Assembly: GCA_900544995.1 (NCBI GenBank)
Contig: UQXC01000015.1
Coordinates: 1-36,910, forward strand
Origin: an uncultured Collinsella sp.
GTDB taxonomy: Bacteria; Actinomycetota; Coriobacteriia; Coriobacteriales; Coriobacteriaceae
Length of the DNA stretch: 36,910 nucleotides
Reading direction: 5' to 3'
In this document: piece after piece, positions 22,537-30,902 of the stretch
Numbering within the stretch: the first letter of the stretch is position 1
How the letters are laid out: each line of letters opens with the position of its first letter
Program-made: the position numbers and the translations under genes
Notes under the pieces: model-generated
What the model was told of the DNA's origin: nothing
Databases searched by the model: none
What the model saw: only the letters and a program-made list of their open reading frames with translations

Positions 22537-23326
22537 CTTCGAAGTCACCTCCGTCAGAAACAGCTGCACCCTTCAGCTCGGTCTGCTGCTGGAAGTCCCA
22601 GAAAGCGATACCGAAGCCGATGAGAGCGAGGATGAGCAGAGCAGGGGTTGCCAGCGAATCGTTGGCAACGGTGATGAGCGCGAGGCCAAAGCCCATGAGG
22701 AAGAAGCCCCACATATCGCGGTTCATCATTACCTTGAGCAGGACGGCGAAGCCGACGAAGCGCATCATGCCGCCTGCAGCGGAGAGACCGGTCTGCAGCC
22801 AAGTCGGGATGGCGGAAGCGATGGTCTGACCGATGGTAGCGCCAGCGATGAAGAACAGGGTGACGACGACAGCGAAGATCAGGCCGAGCAGAGCCATGGC
22901 GAAGTAGTTCAGGCGCTCGATGCCCTTGGTGTCCGCGTTGTGAGCCATGTTATCGGCCGTGGACATAAGCGGGGACATAAGCGTGAAGACCAGGGTAACG
23001 CCAAGCTGGCCAAGCAGAGCGAACGGAATGGCGAGGCCGACTGCCGCGTTGGGCTCGAGGCCCGTGGCGATAGCGAGAATGGCTGCCATGATGCCGCCGA
23101 TGACGGCGTTAGGCGGCTGAGCGCCTCCGATCGGCATGTTGCCGATCGTCATGAGCTGATAGGTACCACCCACGAGAAGACCGGTGTTGAGGTCGCCAAG
23201 GATAAGACCGATGACGGCGCCGGTGACGATGGGCTGATAGAGAGACTCGAGGAAGTCAAACTGGTCGATTGCCGCGATGAACGTGACGACGAAGACCAGA
23301 GCGATCTGGATGATCGAGTATTCCAT
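22526..23326 (-). CDS. Mannose-family PTS IIC
   Basis: This 266-aa, highly hydrophobic permease subunit has the sorbose/mannose IIC signatures QFDFLESLYQPIVTGAVIG, GGTYQLMTIG and GGAQPPNAVIGGI. Together with IID it moves the amino sugar across the membrane. A strong GAAAGGAGG precedes the ATG. The C-terminal tail (TELKGAAVSDGGDFEDGI) overlaps the IID start, indicating translational coupling. Agalactosamine-type substrate is inferred from agaS, nagA and lacC nearby; mannose or another hexose is possible. Confidence 0.92.
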   Translation of the reverse strand: MEYSIIQIALVFVVTFIAAIDQFDFLESLYQPIVTGAVIGLILGDLNTGLLVGGTYQLMTIGNMPIGGAQPPNAVIGGIMAAILAIATGLEPNAAVGLAIPFALLGQLGVTLVFTLMSPLMSTADNMAHNADTKGIERLNYFAMALLGLIFAVVVTLFFIAGATIGQTIASAIPTWLQTGLSAAGGMMRFVGFAVLLKVMMNRDMWGFFLMGFGLALITVANDSLATPALLILALIGFGIAFWDFQQQTELKGAAVSDGGDFEDGI

Positions 23327-23416
23327 CTTGCTCCTCCTTTCAAAATGTATGTACGCACTTTGGATATCACGTACAGAACGTCAGGGTTTCACTCCTGACA
23401 ACGTGGATCACGAGGA

Positions 23417-23899
23417 TTACGAGAAGAGCTTGCTCGTGTCCTCAACAGGCGTGCTCGGAACGCGCCTGATCTCCAACTCCACCCCCAATTCCTGCAGCTC
23501 TTTAAACGCAGCGACATCCTCGTCGTTAACTGCGACGGAGGTGGCGACTTGGCGCTTTCCTTCCGACATGTGCATGTTGCCGATGTTTACCTTCTTTATA
23601 GGCACACCGCCCTTGACGAGCGTAAGCACGTCTTCCGGTGTTTCGGCCACGATGAAGATCTTCTGGCGCGGGCTCGCCTTGCCAATGACGTCGATGGTCT
23701 TCTGCAGAGAGAAGAAACGCGTAGCGACGCCGGCGGGAGCGGCCATCTTCATGAGGTTCTGGCGCATGGTGTTGGTCGCCACGTCGTCGTTGGCGACGAG
23801 GATGAGGTTGGAGCCCAGAGTGGAGTTCCACTGGGTGGCAACCTGACCATGAACCAGTCGGTTATCGATGCGGGTAAGAAGAATGTTGGGTTCTGCCAT
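23417..23899 (-). CDS. Mannose-family PTS IIB
   Basis: This 160-aa cytoplasmic subunit receives phosphate from IIA on His17 in the intact motif RIDNRLVHGQV and passes it to the sugar. It lies between yajC and IIC in the operon. The other IIB of the window (12922) aligns along its length but has Tyr at this position, making this the functional copy. Confidence 0.92.
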   Translation of the reverse strand: MAEPNILLTRIDNRLVHGQVATQWNSTLGSNLILVANDDVATNTMRQNLMKMAAPAGVATRFFSLQKTIDVIGKASPRQKIFIVAETPEDVLTLVKGGVPIKKVNIGNMHMSEGKRQVATSVAVNDEDVAAFKELQELGVELEIRRVPSTPVEDTSKLFS

Positions 23900-23935
23900 G
23901 TTGATCAGCTTCCTTTCGTTATTTGCTGACGACAG

Positions 23936-24217
23936 TTACTTGATCTCCTGAATCGCGTAACGCGAAACATCTACGACGGCTCCGGATCGGACTTTGATCT
24001 GGACCTTCTCGCCTTCGATGCCTTTGACGGTTCCGTAGATACCGCCGGCGAAAAGAACCTCCTGACCCGGCTTGAGCTCGGTGTGCAGCTCCTTGAAGTA
24101 CTTTTGCTTCTTCTTCATGTTGATTTGCGACCAGATGGTGTAAATCAAGCCCATGATGGCGAGCAGGCCTAAAAGGGCGACCGAGGAGCTCAGGACGTTG
24201 GCTCCGAAATCGGCCAT
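23936..24217 (-). CDS. yajC: YajC-family small membrane protein
   Basis: This 93-aa protein has one N-terminal transmembrane helix (about residues 10-30, VALLGLLAIMGLIYTIW), a basic KKKQKYFKEL stretch and the YajC core LKPGQEVLFAGGIYGTVKGI. YajC is best known as an accessory of the Sec translocon. YajC homologues also occur inside amino-sugar PTS operons of streptococci, where their role is unclear. Its ATG overlaps the IIA stop codon (TAATG), so the two are translationally coupled. Confidence 0.88.
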   Translation of the reverse strand: MADFGANVLSSSVALLGLLAIMGLIYTIWSQINMKKKQKYFKELHTELKPGQEVLFAGGIYGTVKGIEGEKVQIKVRSGAVVDVSRYAIQEIK

Positions 24218-24660
24218 TAGATGCCGTCCTCGTCGCCGAAGATATCCTCTTCCTCGGAGTCGGCAACGGATGCGACCGTCTGGGCGGTGATGCCCGTCTG
24301 GCCAACGGTCACGGCCTGCTCGCCAAGCTCGGCGAGCGTGGCGTTGCCGCGGAGGAACAGAAGCTCAATAACCATGGGAAGGTTAGTGCCGGTCAGAACC
24401 TCGACATTGTCGACATCCTGGGCAATCATCATCGACTGGTTGAACGGGGTGCCGCCAAGCAGGTCGGTAAAGACGAGCACGCCATCGCACTCCTCGCGCA
24501 TGGCGGTAATAGCGGCGCGGAGATCCTCACCGTAGGAAGCAGCCTGGTCGCCCTCAAAAGGAACGACGGTAAAAGCAGGCTGGTCGCCGGCAACCATAGC
24601 GATAGCGCTTGCAAGGCCGGGTGCGAACTGTCCATGACCGGTAAGAATAAAGCCAACCAT
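24217..24660 (-). CDS. Mannose-family PTS IIA
   Basis: This 147-aa cytoplasmic subunit takes phosphate from HPr on His9 in GHGQFAPG. The FTDLLGGTPFNQSM and LTGTNLPMVIELL segments are typical of EIIA-Man/AgaF. The C-terminal ~15 residues are very acidic (EEEDIFGDEDG). It is the first gene of the five-gene operon (IIA-yajC-IIB-IIC-IID) reading away from a large regulatory region. Confidence 0.9.
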   Translation of the reverse strand: MVGFILTGHGQFAPGLASAIAMVAGDQPAFTVVPFEGDQAASYGEDLRAAITAMREECDGVLVFTDLLGGTPFNQSMMIAQDVDNVEVLTGTNLPMVIELLFLRGNATLAELGEQAVTVGQTGITAQTVASVADSEEEDIFGDEDGI

Positions 24661-24775
24661 TCAAATTTCCCTTCCGAAGGTGTGTACGATCTGAGTCCGA
24701 TGATTTTCGGAAGCCAGCGGGCACTCGCCCTTAAAGCTTCTTGGAAAGCGTTCTTTGAAGACCAGTGGTTTCTAA

Positions 24776-24790
24776 ACTGGTAGTAACCAC
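24776..24790. promoter_or_regulatory. GntR/UTRA operator upstream of the PTS operon
   Basis: ACTGGTAGTAACCAC matches the agaS operator core except for the last base. ACCAGTGGTT at 24761-24770 adds further half-sites, forming overlapping inverted repeats. It lies about 115 bp upstream of the IIA start. Confidence 0.6.
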
Positions 24791-24863
24791 GTGATGTGTT
24801 GTTGTCACTATATCACCCCAGAAGAGGCCGCTTCCGTTGATTCATACGGTAAAACGTTTTTGC

Positions 24864-25113
24864 ACCGTTCACGGTGATAAATCGACCGTTTACCGCTCGT
24901 TAATACTTCTACCTGCGGTTTTGAAACCGTTTCGAAATGCTTTGGCAAAAGATTGGATCTTTTCCTGTGTCTAAACAACGCAGGGCGGCTAAAAATAGCA
25001 TGAAGAAAAATTGCAGGTCATTGTGAAGATATGTGAATTGGTCTTTTTGACTTAATACCAGTTAGAACCAGTTTTGAGATTATCGGTGAACGGTAGTTTT
25101 CGACCGTTCACCG
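24864..25113. promoter_or_regulatory. Regulatory region with repeated ACCGTTCACCG motifs
   Basis: This region fills most of the 705-bp gap between IIA and the DUF2975 gene. It holds ACCGTTCACGG (24864-24874), ACCGTTTACCG (24885-24895), a direct repeat of ACCAGTT (25057-25063 and 25067-25073) and, at 25084-25113, CGGTGAACGGT with its exact complement ACCGTTCACCG as 11-bp arms around an 8-bp spacer. CTACCTGCGGTTTTG (24909-24923) is shared with the interior of the element at 12703. From 25114 to about 25300 I see nothing further. Confidence 0.55.
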
Positions 25114-25308
25114 GTTACTTGCAATCGTTTGCAGTTGTTTTCCCAGATGAATTAGGGAAGCGCGATGGAGCGCTTGCGCGATCACGGGAAGTTTTTGGCA
25201 TTTGTCCTCATCCCCGCGCGCGCCAAACTCCAGCATCCAAAATGAGCCATAGCTCTCGCTATTCGTCTCACAAACATTACTTACTCTATTCTGTAATTGT
25301 TTATCGTT

Positions 25309-25342
25309 TATCATTAAGTATGATATAAGATACAAGTATCAT
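25309..25342. promoter_or_regulatory. TATCAT/ATGATA repeats in the DUF2975-HTH promoter
   Basis: TATCAT (25309-25314), ATGATA (25320-25325) and TATCAT (25337-25342) alternate in orientation, with GATAC-AA-GTATC nested at 25329-25340, just ahead of the DUF2975 gene. Such half-sites suggest autoregulation by the small HTH protein of the operon. Confidence 0.45.
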
Positions 25343-25365
25343 CCAAGACATTGGTTGGAGGAGCT

Positions 25366-26004
25366 ATGATCCGCTGGAACGTATCCAAATCGAATGAAGC
25401 CATCGACCGTGAACAGGCAATAGCCAAACTGAGGAAGCTCACTCGCTACTGCAAATGGGGCACAATCTGCACCATCGTGGCGCTCGCTCTGGCACTCCTC
25501 GCAGTCATTGCAATCGAACTTCTATTCATATTGCCTAGCCTCTCCCAAGGGTTCTGTCTCCAATCCGTAGATCTTACGGCTGGCGAAGGGCCAATTCTCG
25601 CTCTCGTCGGCGCCAACGAACAGACCCCTCTTATGCTTGTCGCGCACGACGGTCATACTGCCATAGGGAGCGGCATGATGGCATGCCTCGCGCTTGCCAT
25701 CGCGCTAAGCGCATACAGGTTTTTCTCCGCCATTGAAAAGGCGGGCAGGCCCTTTGACCTCGAATGCATCCGCATACTACGTCAAATAGGACATTTGTTC
25801 CTTATCGGCGGCGCCGCCGTGAAACTTTTTGGTGCCATAGTCACAGGGCTGATACTCTCAGGATTTGGCGGTAGCTTTACGGATGCGCTTGGCGGCCAGC
25901 ATCTCGACCTCTCCATGCTCTTTGCGGGCCTGATTTTTAGCCTGATTGCCAGCATCTTCCGCTACGGGTATATCCTGCAAAAACAAGATGACGAGTTGCT
26001 CTAG
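25366..26004 (+). CDS. DUF2975-family membrane protein
   Basis: This 212-aa protein has four predicted transmembrane segments (about residues 30-55, 105-125, 145-170 and 180-200) and matches the architecture of DUF2975 proteins. These are regularly encoded just upstream of a short Cro/C1-type HTH protein, as here. The ATG at 25366 has GGAGG at ideal spacing. The function is unknown; the pair may be a membrane sensor with its transcription factor. Confidence 0.82.
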   Translation: MIRWNVSKSNEAIDREQAIAKLRKLTRYCKWGTICTIVALALALLAVIAIELLFILPSLSQGFCLQSVDLTAGEGPILALVGANEQTPLMLVAHDGHTAIGSGMMACLALAIALSAYRFFSAIEKAGRPFDLECIRILRQIGHLFLIGGAAVKLFGAIVTGLILSGFGGSFTDALGGQHLDLSMLFAGLIFSLIASIFRYGYILQKQDDELL

Positions 26005-26013
26005 GGGGAATCC

Positions 26014-26253
26014 ATGATTATTCTGCGGCTCGACCGCATGCTTGCCGAACGCAAGATCTCATCCAAAGAGCTTGCGGAACGCGTGGGCATCTCCCAGGTC
26101 AATATGTCGCGCATCAAGACGGGCAAGGTTTCTGCCGTGCGCTTTTCAACTCTTGACGCGATATGCCGGGCACTCGACTGCCAACCGGGCGATGTGCTGG
26201 AATATATGCCTGACGATGAAGCCGATAATCTTTTTGGACTTAAAGATTCATAG
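26014..26253 (+). CDS. Small XRE/Cro-C1-type HTH regulator
   Basis: This 79-aa protein is nearly all helix-turn-helix: LDRMLAERKISSKELAERVG, ISQVNMSRIKTGKVSAVRF, CRALDCQPGDVLEY. It resembles YozG-type partners of DUF2975 proteins. It begins 9 bp after the DUF2975 stop with AGGGGGAA upstream, so both form one operon. It probably binds the TATCAT repeats in its own promoter. Confidence 0.88.
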   Translation: MIILRLDRMLAERKISSKELAERVGISQVNMSRIKTGKVSAVRFSTLDAICRALDCQPGDVLEYMPDDEADNLFGLKDS

Positions 26254-26283
26254 GCATAATTTAGCCACCAGCGCCTAAACGCA

Positions 26284-26322
26284 AATAGCCCGCTAGAACA
26301 ACATCCGTTCTAGCGGGCTATT
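26284..26322 (+). terminator. Terminator-like hairpin after the HTH gene
   Basis: AATAGCCCGCTAGAAC and GTTCTAGCGGGCTATT form a perfect 16-bp stem with a 7-nt loop. No long T-run follows on either strand; placed between converging genes. Confidence 0.7.
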
Positions 26323-26361
26323 CAGATATTTCAGCTACGCGCTCGGCGGCTCAGGCAAACC

Positions 26362-27456
26362 TTACGCAAACAGGCCGTAGATGCTGATGTTGGCCTTGGC
26401 GTAGAGGCCGTTAGCATACTCGGTCCACTTGGAGCTGGCGCTCGAAGCCTGCGAGGAATACTGCTGATAAGCAGTATAGTAGGCGGTCATGGCCTGCTTA
26501 TAGGTAGCGCTATCGGCCGTAAAGGCATCATCGGCAAAGGCCTTGGCGTAGGTGCTATCGGCGTCCTTCCAGGTGCCCTTTGAGCTATCCCACTCGTCGC
26601 CGGCAAGGTTGATGATGTAGTCGGCGTAGTCCTTGCTCGCGGTCTCCTCGTTGCCGTCAGCAGGCTCGGTCGGGGCGGTCGGCATAGTCGCGGAGTTGTC
26701 GCCCACCTTCTTCTTGTAGAGCTTCTGCAGCGTCGCGGACTGGCGAACGATCTGCTTGGCCTGGTCCTTGGACACGCCATACTGCGTGGCCATGGTCTTG
26801 TAGTCCGAAGTGCCGATGGAATCCTCGGCATACTGCTTCATTTCCTTAGAAGAGACGGTAATGCCCTCGTCCTTGGCAGCGTCCAGCAGGATCTTGTTGC
26901 GCACGTAGGACAGGATAACGTCGGCAGAAGGAGCGGTGTAGTTGCCATCGCTATCCTTGACAGTGTCGAGGCTGTACTGACTCTCGATGGCCTCGCGCGC
27001 GGTGATGTCGCTCTTCTTGCCGTTGTAGCTATAGCTTGCCACGGTCGAATCGAGCTGGTCCTCGGTGAGGGTCGCCGAGCCGACACCCTTGCCGCCAAAA
27101 CCGCCATTGCCAATAAAGAAGCCAACCACCGCAGCGATCACGACTGCAACAACAAAGGCGGCAATCATCGTCTTCTTGTGCTTGGATACGCGATCGTCTT
27201 CATCGGAATCCAGGATATCGTCGTCTTCATCCTGATCCTCGGGCATCAGATTCTCATCAGCGGCGTCCGCGGCAATCTGTGCCTCCAGACGGGCGTCTTC
27301 CTCCTCGGCAGTCGTACCGGCAGCAATGTGCTCGGCAGACGTACCGGCGACCAGATCGATCTTCTCGTCCTCGTCACCGTCGGGGCCTTCGCCGCGCTCG
27401 ATGATCTGAATGCCGTCGATCTCGTCCTTCTCGTCCTTCTTTTGAATCAGACCCAT
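26362..27456 (-). CDS. Membrane-anchored SurA N-terminal-like chaperone
   Basis: This 364-aa protein has an acidic, low-complexity cytoplasmic N-terminus (residues 1-90), one transmembrane helix (about 95-117, MIAAFVVAVVIAAVVGFFIG) and an outside domain. The latter has features of SurA/PrsA-type N-terminal domains (ILSYVRNKILLDAAKDEGI, VSSKEMKQYAEDSI, YGVSKDQAKQIVRQSATLQKLYKKK). No peptidyl-prolyl isomerase domain follows. The tail is Ser/Tyr/Gln-rich. It probably assists folding of exported proteins. GGAG precedes the ATG. Confidence 0.75.
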   Translation of the reverse strand: MGLIQKKDEKDEIDGIQIIERGEGPDGDEDEKIDLVAGTSAEHIAAGTTAEEEDARLEAQIAADAADENLMPEDQDEDDDILDSDEDDRVSKHKKTMIAAFVVAVVIAAVVGFFIGNGGFGGKGVGSATLTEDQLDSTVASYSYNGKKSDITAREAIESQYSLDTVKDSDGNYTAPSADVILSYVRNKILLDAAKDEGITVSSKEMKQYAEDSIGTSDYKTMATQYGVSKDQAKQIVRQSATLQKLYKKKVGDNSATMPTAPTEPADGNEETASKDYADYIINLAGDEWDSSKGTWKDADSTYAKAFADDAFTADSATYKQAMTAYYTAYQQYSSQASSASSKWTEYANGLYAKANISIYGLFA

Positions 27457-27494
27457 ATCGGTTACTCCTTGTTAGGAAACGTAGTCTTCAATAG

Positions 27495-27523
27495 AATACG
27501 CCCGACAGAGCGCCGGGCGTATT
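27495..27523 (-). terminator. Terminator hairpin after the isocitrate dehydrogenase operon
   Basis: AATACGCCCG and CGGGCGTATT form a perfect 10-bp stem with a 9-nt loop, about 60 bp past the dehydrogenase stop on the minus strand. Confidence 0.65.
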
Positions 27524-27582
27524 GATTCTTAGGTTATACGCAAACACTTAAGTACTATTTAGGCGTTTGCAGCGCGCATGCC

Positions 27583-28668
27583 TTAGGCCAGGTGCGCGAT
27601 AACGGCATCGGCAAAGGCCTGCGTGCCCACGGCGCCCTCGACGGAGCCAGTCTGGGCACGACGCACGTCGCCGGTAACCTGCTCTCCTTCGTCGAGCGTG
27701 GCAGAGACGGCGGCGCGGATACGATTGGCAGCGTCGTTCTCGCCCAAGTGATCGAGCATCATCGCAGCAGAGAGGATCTCGGCCGTGGGGTTGGCGATAT
27801 CCTGGCCGGCGATATCGGGCGCGGAGCCGTGCGTTGCCTCGAAGATGGCGCAGTCGGCACCGATGTTGGAGCCGGGGGCCATCCCTAAGCCGCCCACCAG
27901 GCCGGCGCACAGGTCGCTCACGATGTCACCGTACAGGTTGGGCAGCACCAGGACATCGAAGTCGTTGGGGTTTTGGACCAGGCCCATGCAGGTGGCGTCG
28001 ACAATCTTGTCGTTGAACTCAATATCGGGAAAGTTGGCGGCCACCTCGCGCGCAACGCGCAGGAACAGGCCATCGGTCGCCTTCATGATGTTGGCCTTAT
28101 GCACGGCCGTCACCTTTTTGCGGCCGCAGCGGCGGGCGTACTCAAAGGCATACTCCACAATGCGGCGGCTCTTGGCGATGGAAATCGGTTTGATTGAGAT
28201 GGCGGAATCGGCGGCGAAGGTCTTCTGACCCGAGCGCTCGACAAGCTGCGAGAGCTCCTCGACCTCGACAGCACCCTCATCGAACTCGATGCCGGCGTAG
28301 AGGTCCTCGGTGTTCTCGCGCACGATGACCAGGTCGACGTCGCGGAAGCGCGAGCCGTCGCCCGGCTGCGACAGGCAGGGGCGCACGCAGGCATACAGGT
28401 CAAAGTGTTTGCGCAGGGCCACGTTGACGCTGCGGAAACCCGTGCCGACCGGCGTGGTGATGGGGCCCTTGATGGCAACCTTGGTCTCGGCGACCGCATC
28501 GAGCACGTGTTGGGGCAGTGGCGTGCCAAACTCGTCCATGACGCCGGCACCGGCCTCCTGGACATTCCAATTGATCTGGACACCGGTGGCCTCGACCACG
28601 CGGCGCATGGCCTGCGTAATCTCAGGACCGATACCGTCACCGGGAATCAGGACTACATCGTGCGCCAT
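27583..28668 (-). CDS. icd: NAD-type isocitrate/isopropylmalate-family dehydrogenase
   Basis: This 361-aa beta-decarboxylating dehydrogenase starts VVLIPGDGIGPEIT and carries VIVRENTEDLYAGIE, the KPISIAKSRRI segment, HKANIMKATDG with the catalytic Lys, and the Asp-rich metal site NLYGDIVSDL. The ENTEDLYAG motif and length are those of NAD-dependent isocitrate dehydrogenases rather than LeuB. It would make 2-oxoglutarate from isocitrate. It ends a tight four-gene run with the HEAT-repeat, membrane and reductase-like genes. Homoisocitrate or tartrate-type activity cannot be excluded. Confidence 0.85.
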   Translation of the reverse strand: MAHDVVLIPGDGIGPEITQAMRRVVEATGVQINWNVQEAGAGVMDEFGTPLPQHVLDAVAETKVAIKGPITTPVGTGFRSVNVALRKHFDLYACVRPCLSQPGDGSRFRDVDLVIVRENTEDLYAGIEFDEGAVEVEELSQLVERSGQKTFAADSAISIKPISIAKSRRIVEYAFEYARRCGRKKVTAVHKANIMKATDGLFLRVAREVAANFPDIEFNDKIVDATCMGLVQNPNDFDVLVLPNLYGDIVSDLCAGLVGGLGMAPGSNIGADCAIFEATHGSAPDIAGQDIANPTAEILSAAMMLDHLGENDAANRIRAAVSATLDEGEQVTGDVRRAQTGSVEGAVGTQAFADAVIAHLA

Positions 28669-28674
28669 AATCTG

Positions 28675-29373
28675 TTACTCCTCGTTTTCGGCGTCGTCAG
28701 ATTTTTTAACGCTAGCACGCTTCTTCTTTTTGGAGAGATCCAAGCCAAAGCGTTTAACAAGCATTTCGCAAATCTCGCTCGAACGGGCTTTGAGATAGCT
28801 GCCCTTGCCGTTCTCGGCATCGAACTTAAGGCGCAACGCGAGCTTCTCGGCGACCTCGGCGTCGATCTCGCCCTGGCCAAACTCGTACAGGCAACCGAGC
28901 ATGTCGCGATACTCGAGGTCGCCGTGGTAGCACTGAATGGCCTCGTCCAGGATGGGCCAAGCCTCGCGCGAACGCTCGACGCCCGTGGCGCCCCACACGC
29001 ACAGCAGGCGGAAGGCGGCATAGCGCAGCGTGGAGGAAATCTCGTCGAACAGCGCGGTCTCGGCGCCCTCAAAGGCATCGCCCAGCTGCTCGGGGCAGGT
29101 GGTGGCGAGCGCCGTCAGGGCATCGAGGGCCTCCCAGCGGGTCTGAGCCTCGGGGCGGTCGAGCGCCTCGATCAGCGCGGGCACGCAGGGCACGACGCGC
29201 TGCGGATCACGTTCGGCAAGCAGGTGCAGCACGCGAGCGGCAAACTGGCGGATGCGGCGCGTGGGGCAGCCGAGTTCCTTGACCAGACGGTCGACGGCGT
29301 TCTCGTTCTCCTCTGCCAGCTGAAGCTGTGCCAGCTCCTCGTCGGTGAGCTGTTCGTCTTTGTTTTCTGCCAT
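28675..29373 (-). CDS. HEAT-repeat-like protein
   Basis: This 232-aa protein is built of helical repeats of HEAT type (TRRIRQFAARVLHLLAERDP, VVPCVPALIEALDRPEAQTR, WEALDALTALATTCPEQLGD, STLRYAAFRLLCVWGATGVE) and ends in a Lys-rich tail (LSKKKKRASVKK). Such repeats form protein-binding scaffolds. The actual partner is unknown. It lies 6 bp upstream of icd, whose ribosome site overlaps its stop. Confidence 0.78.
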   Translation of the reverse strand: MAENKDEQLTDEELAQLQLAEENENAVDRLVKELGCPTRRIRQFAARVLHLLAERDPQRVVPCVPALIEALDRPEAQTRWEALDALTALATTCPEQLGDAFEGAETALFDEISSTLRYAAFRLLCVWGATGVERSREAWPILDEAIQCYHGDLEYRDMLGCLYEFGQGEIDAEVAEKLALRLKFDAENGKGSYLKARSSEICEMLVKRFGLDLSKKKKRASVKKSDDAENEE

Positions 29374-29388
29374 AGTTACCTCTTCTTA

Positions 29389-29817
29389 CTATTTCTTAGC
29401 GTGCTTGCCAGCACCCTTGCTGTCATCGGTGACCGAGATGAGCTGTCGATCGGCCGCGCCATTGCGACGCGCACGGCGGCGTTCCTCGGCGTCGCCCGCG
29501 TCGGCGGCGGCACGGTGAGCCTTGTTGACGTTAAAGACCTCGTCGTGCTTGCGCCACGGACCGACGGACTCGCCAAAACTCATCTTAAGGCCGGCGATAA
29601 AGCCGCCGAGCCAGCCGATCGGCGCAAACTGCACCAGCGGGAACAGTGAGAACACCCAGGTCAGCAGGACGACTGCCGCCGCTCCCGCAAAGTTGGCAAT
29701 CCAGTAGTCGCGCTTGGTGATGACACGCTTTTCGCACGCCCACTGGCCGCACAAAAAGCCAATGTAGATCGCAAAGAGAAAGAGCACCAGCGCAAGCACC
29801 ACGAACGTCCAGCTCAT
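29389..29817 (-). CDS. Small membrane protein, 142 aa
   Basis: Two transmembrane segments (about residues 3-25 and 45-75, including IANFAGAAAVVLLTWVFSLF) precede a basic, Arg/Ala-rich cytoplasmic tail. The start at 29817 (MSWTFVVLAL) has GGGGAG upstream. I do not recognise the family. It sits between the reductase-like and HEAT genes with gaps of 5 and 15 bp, so it is part of the same transcript. Confidence 0.75.
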   Translation of the reverse strand: MSWTFVVLALVLFLFAIYIGFLCGQWACEKRVITKRDYWIANFAGAAAVVLLTWVFSLFPLVQFAPIGWLGGFIAGLKMSFGESVGPWRKHDEVFNVNKAHRAAADAGDAEERRRARRNGAADRQLISVTDDSKGAGKHAKK

Positions 29818-29822
29818 GGGCG

Positions 29823-30902
29823 CTACTCCCCGTGATGGTGGCCGCAGCAGCACTCGTGGCCGTCGTCATGGCCGTGGCCGCCGCAGCACTCGTGGTCCTC
29901 GCCGTGATGGTGACCGCAACCGCACTCATGGTCGTCGCCGTGCTCGCCGCAACCGCAGCCGTCCTCGTGAGCGCCATGCTCCTCGGGACGATACTGCGAC
30001 CAGTCCAGACCGGCGGCGATGGCGTCGGCCTCCTCCTTATAGAGGACCGTGATGGCCTGGGTGCCCAGCTTGGCACCACCGATGGCGTCGAGCATGTCGT
30101 AGAGCGTAAAGGCCACGTCGGCGCCGGGCAGTGCAAGCTCGCGGTCGTCGGCATAGGCGAGCGCCAAGCGCAGGTCCTTGATGAAGTGCTCGACCATAAA
30201 GCCGGGCTTGTAGTCGCCGTCGAGCGCCTTGGGAGCCAGGCTCTCCATGGCGCCGGACTTGCCGGTACCGCCCAGGATCATCTGGCGGGTCTTCTCCAGG
30301 TCAAGGCCGCTCAGCTCGGCAAATGCCATGGCGTCTGCCATGCCGACCATGCAGGCGCCCAGCGACACCTGGTTGGCGAGCTTGGCAGCCTGGCCCTTGC
30401 CGGCGCCGTCGAAGCAGCAGATGGTTGCCGCAAAGGTGGAAAGGATATCGCGGACCGGCGCGATGTCGTTCTCGGTGGCGCCCACGATAGCCGTAAGCGT
30501 GCCGGCGATAGCACCCGACTCGCCGCCGGTGACGGGGCAGTCAAACGCCATGCGACCAGAAACCTGGGCGGCCTCGGCAATGTCACGAGCGAGCTCGGGC
30601 GAGCTCGTGGTGAGGTCGATCAGGACCGCGCCGGGCTTGGTGCATGCAAGCAGGCCGTCGCCCGCCAGGTAGAGCTCCTCGACCTCGGAGGGATAGCCCA
30701 CCATGGTAAAGACGACATCGGCGTTAGTCGCGGCCTCGGCCGGCGTATCGGCCCAGACGGCGCCGCGCTCGATAAGCGCTGCGGCCTTGGACTTGGTGCG
30801 GTTGTTGACCGTGACGGGATAGCCGGCGTCCAGGATGTGGCCGGCGATGGGGGCACCCATGATTCCGGTGCCGATGAATGCGACGGAGAGCTTGTTTGCC
30901 AT
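29823..30902 (-). CDS. 3-hydroxyisobutyrate dehydrogenase-family reductase with His/Cys-rich tail
   Basis: Residues 1-~300 are a typical beta-hydroxyacid dehydrogenase: NAD(P)-binding GTGIMGAPIAGHIL, substrate motif DCPVTGGESGAIAGTL and the catalytic Lys in GKGQAAKLANQ. Tartronate semialdehyde reductase or a relative is likely. From about residue 308 the protein continues as a ~50-residue tail of His, Cys, Gly, Asp and Glu (CGCGEHGDDHECGCGHHHGE and similar repeats), which is not part of the family and looks like a metal-binding module. AAAGGAAAGG precedes the ATG. It heads the four-gene run down to icd. Confidence 0.87.
   Translation of the reverse strand: MANKLSVAFIGTGIMGAPIAGHILDAGYPVTVNNRTKSKAAALIERGAVWADTPAEAATNADVVFTMVGYPSEVEELYLAGDGLLACTKPGAVLIDLTTSSPELARDIAEAAQVSGRMAFDCPVTGGESGAIAGTLTAIVGATENDIAPVRDILSTFAATICCFDGAGKGQAAKLANQVSLGACMVGMADAMAFAELSGLDLEKTRQMILGGTGKSGAMESLAPKALDGDYKPGFMVEHFIKDLRLALAYADDRELALPGADVAFTLYDMLDAIGGAKLGTQAITVLYKEEADAIAAGLDWSQYRPEEHGAHEDGCGCGEHGDDHECGCGHHHGEDHECCGGHGHDDGHECCCGHHHGE

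Noticed and set aside
25108..25335. 75-codon minus-strand frame and overlapping plus frame in the 24.7-25.4 kb gap
   Set aside because: No ribosome sites, no recognisable motif, and the segment carries operator-like repeats.
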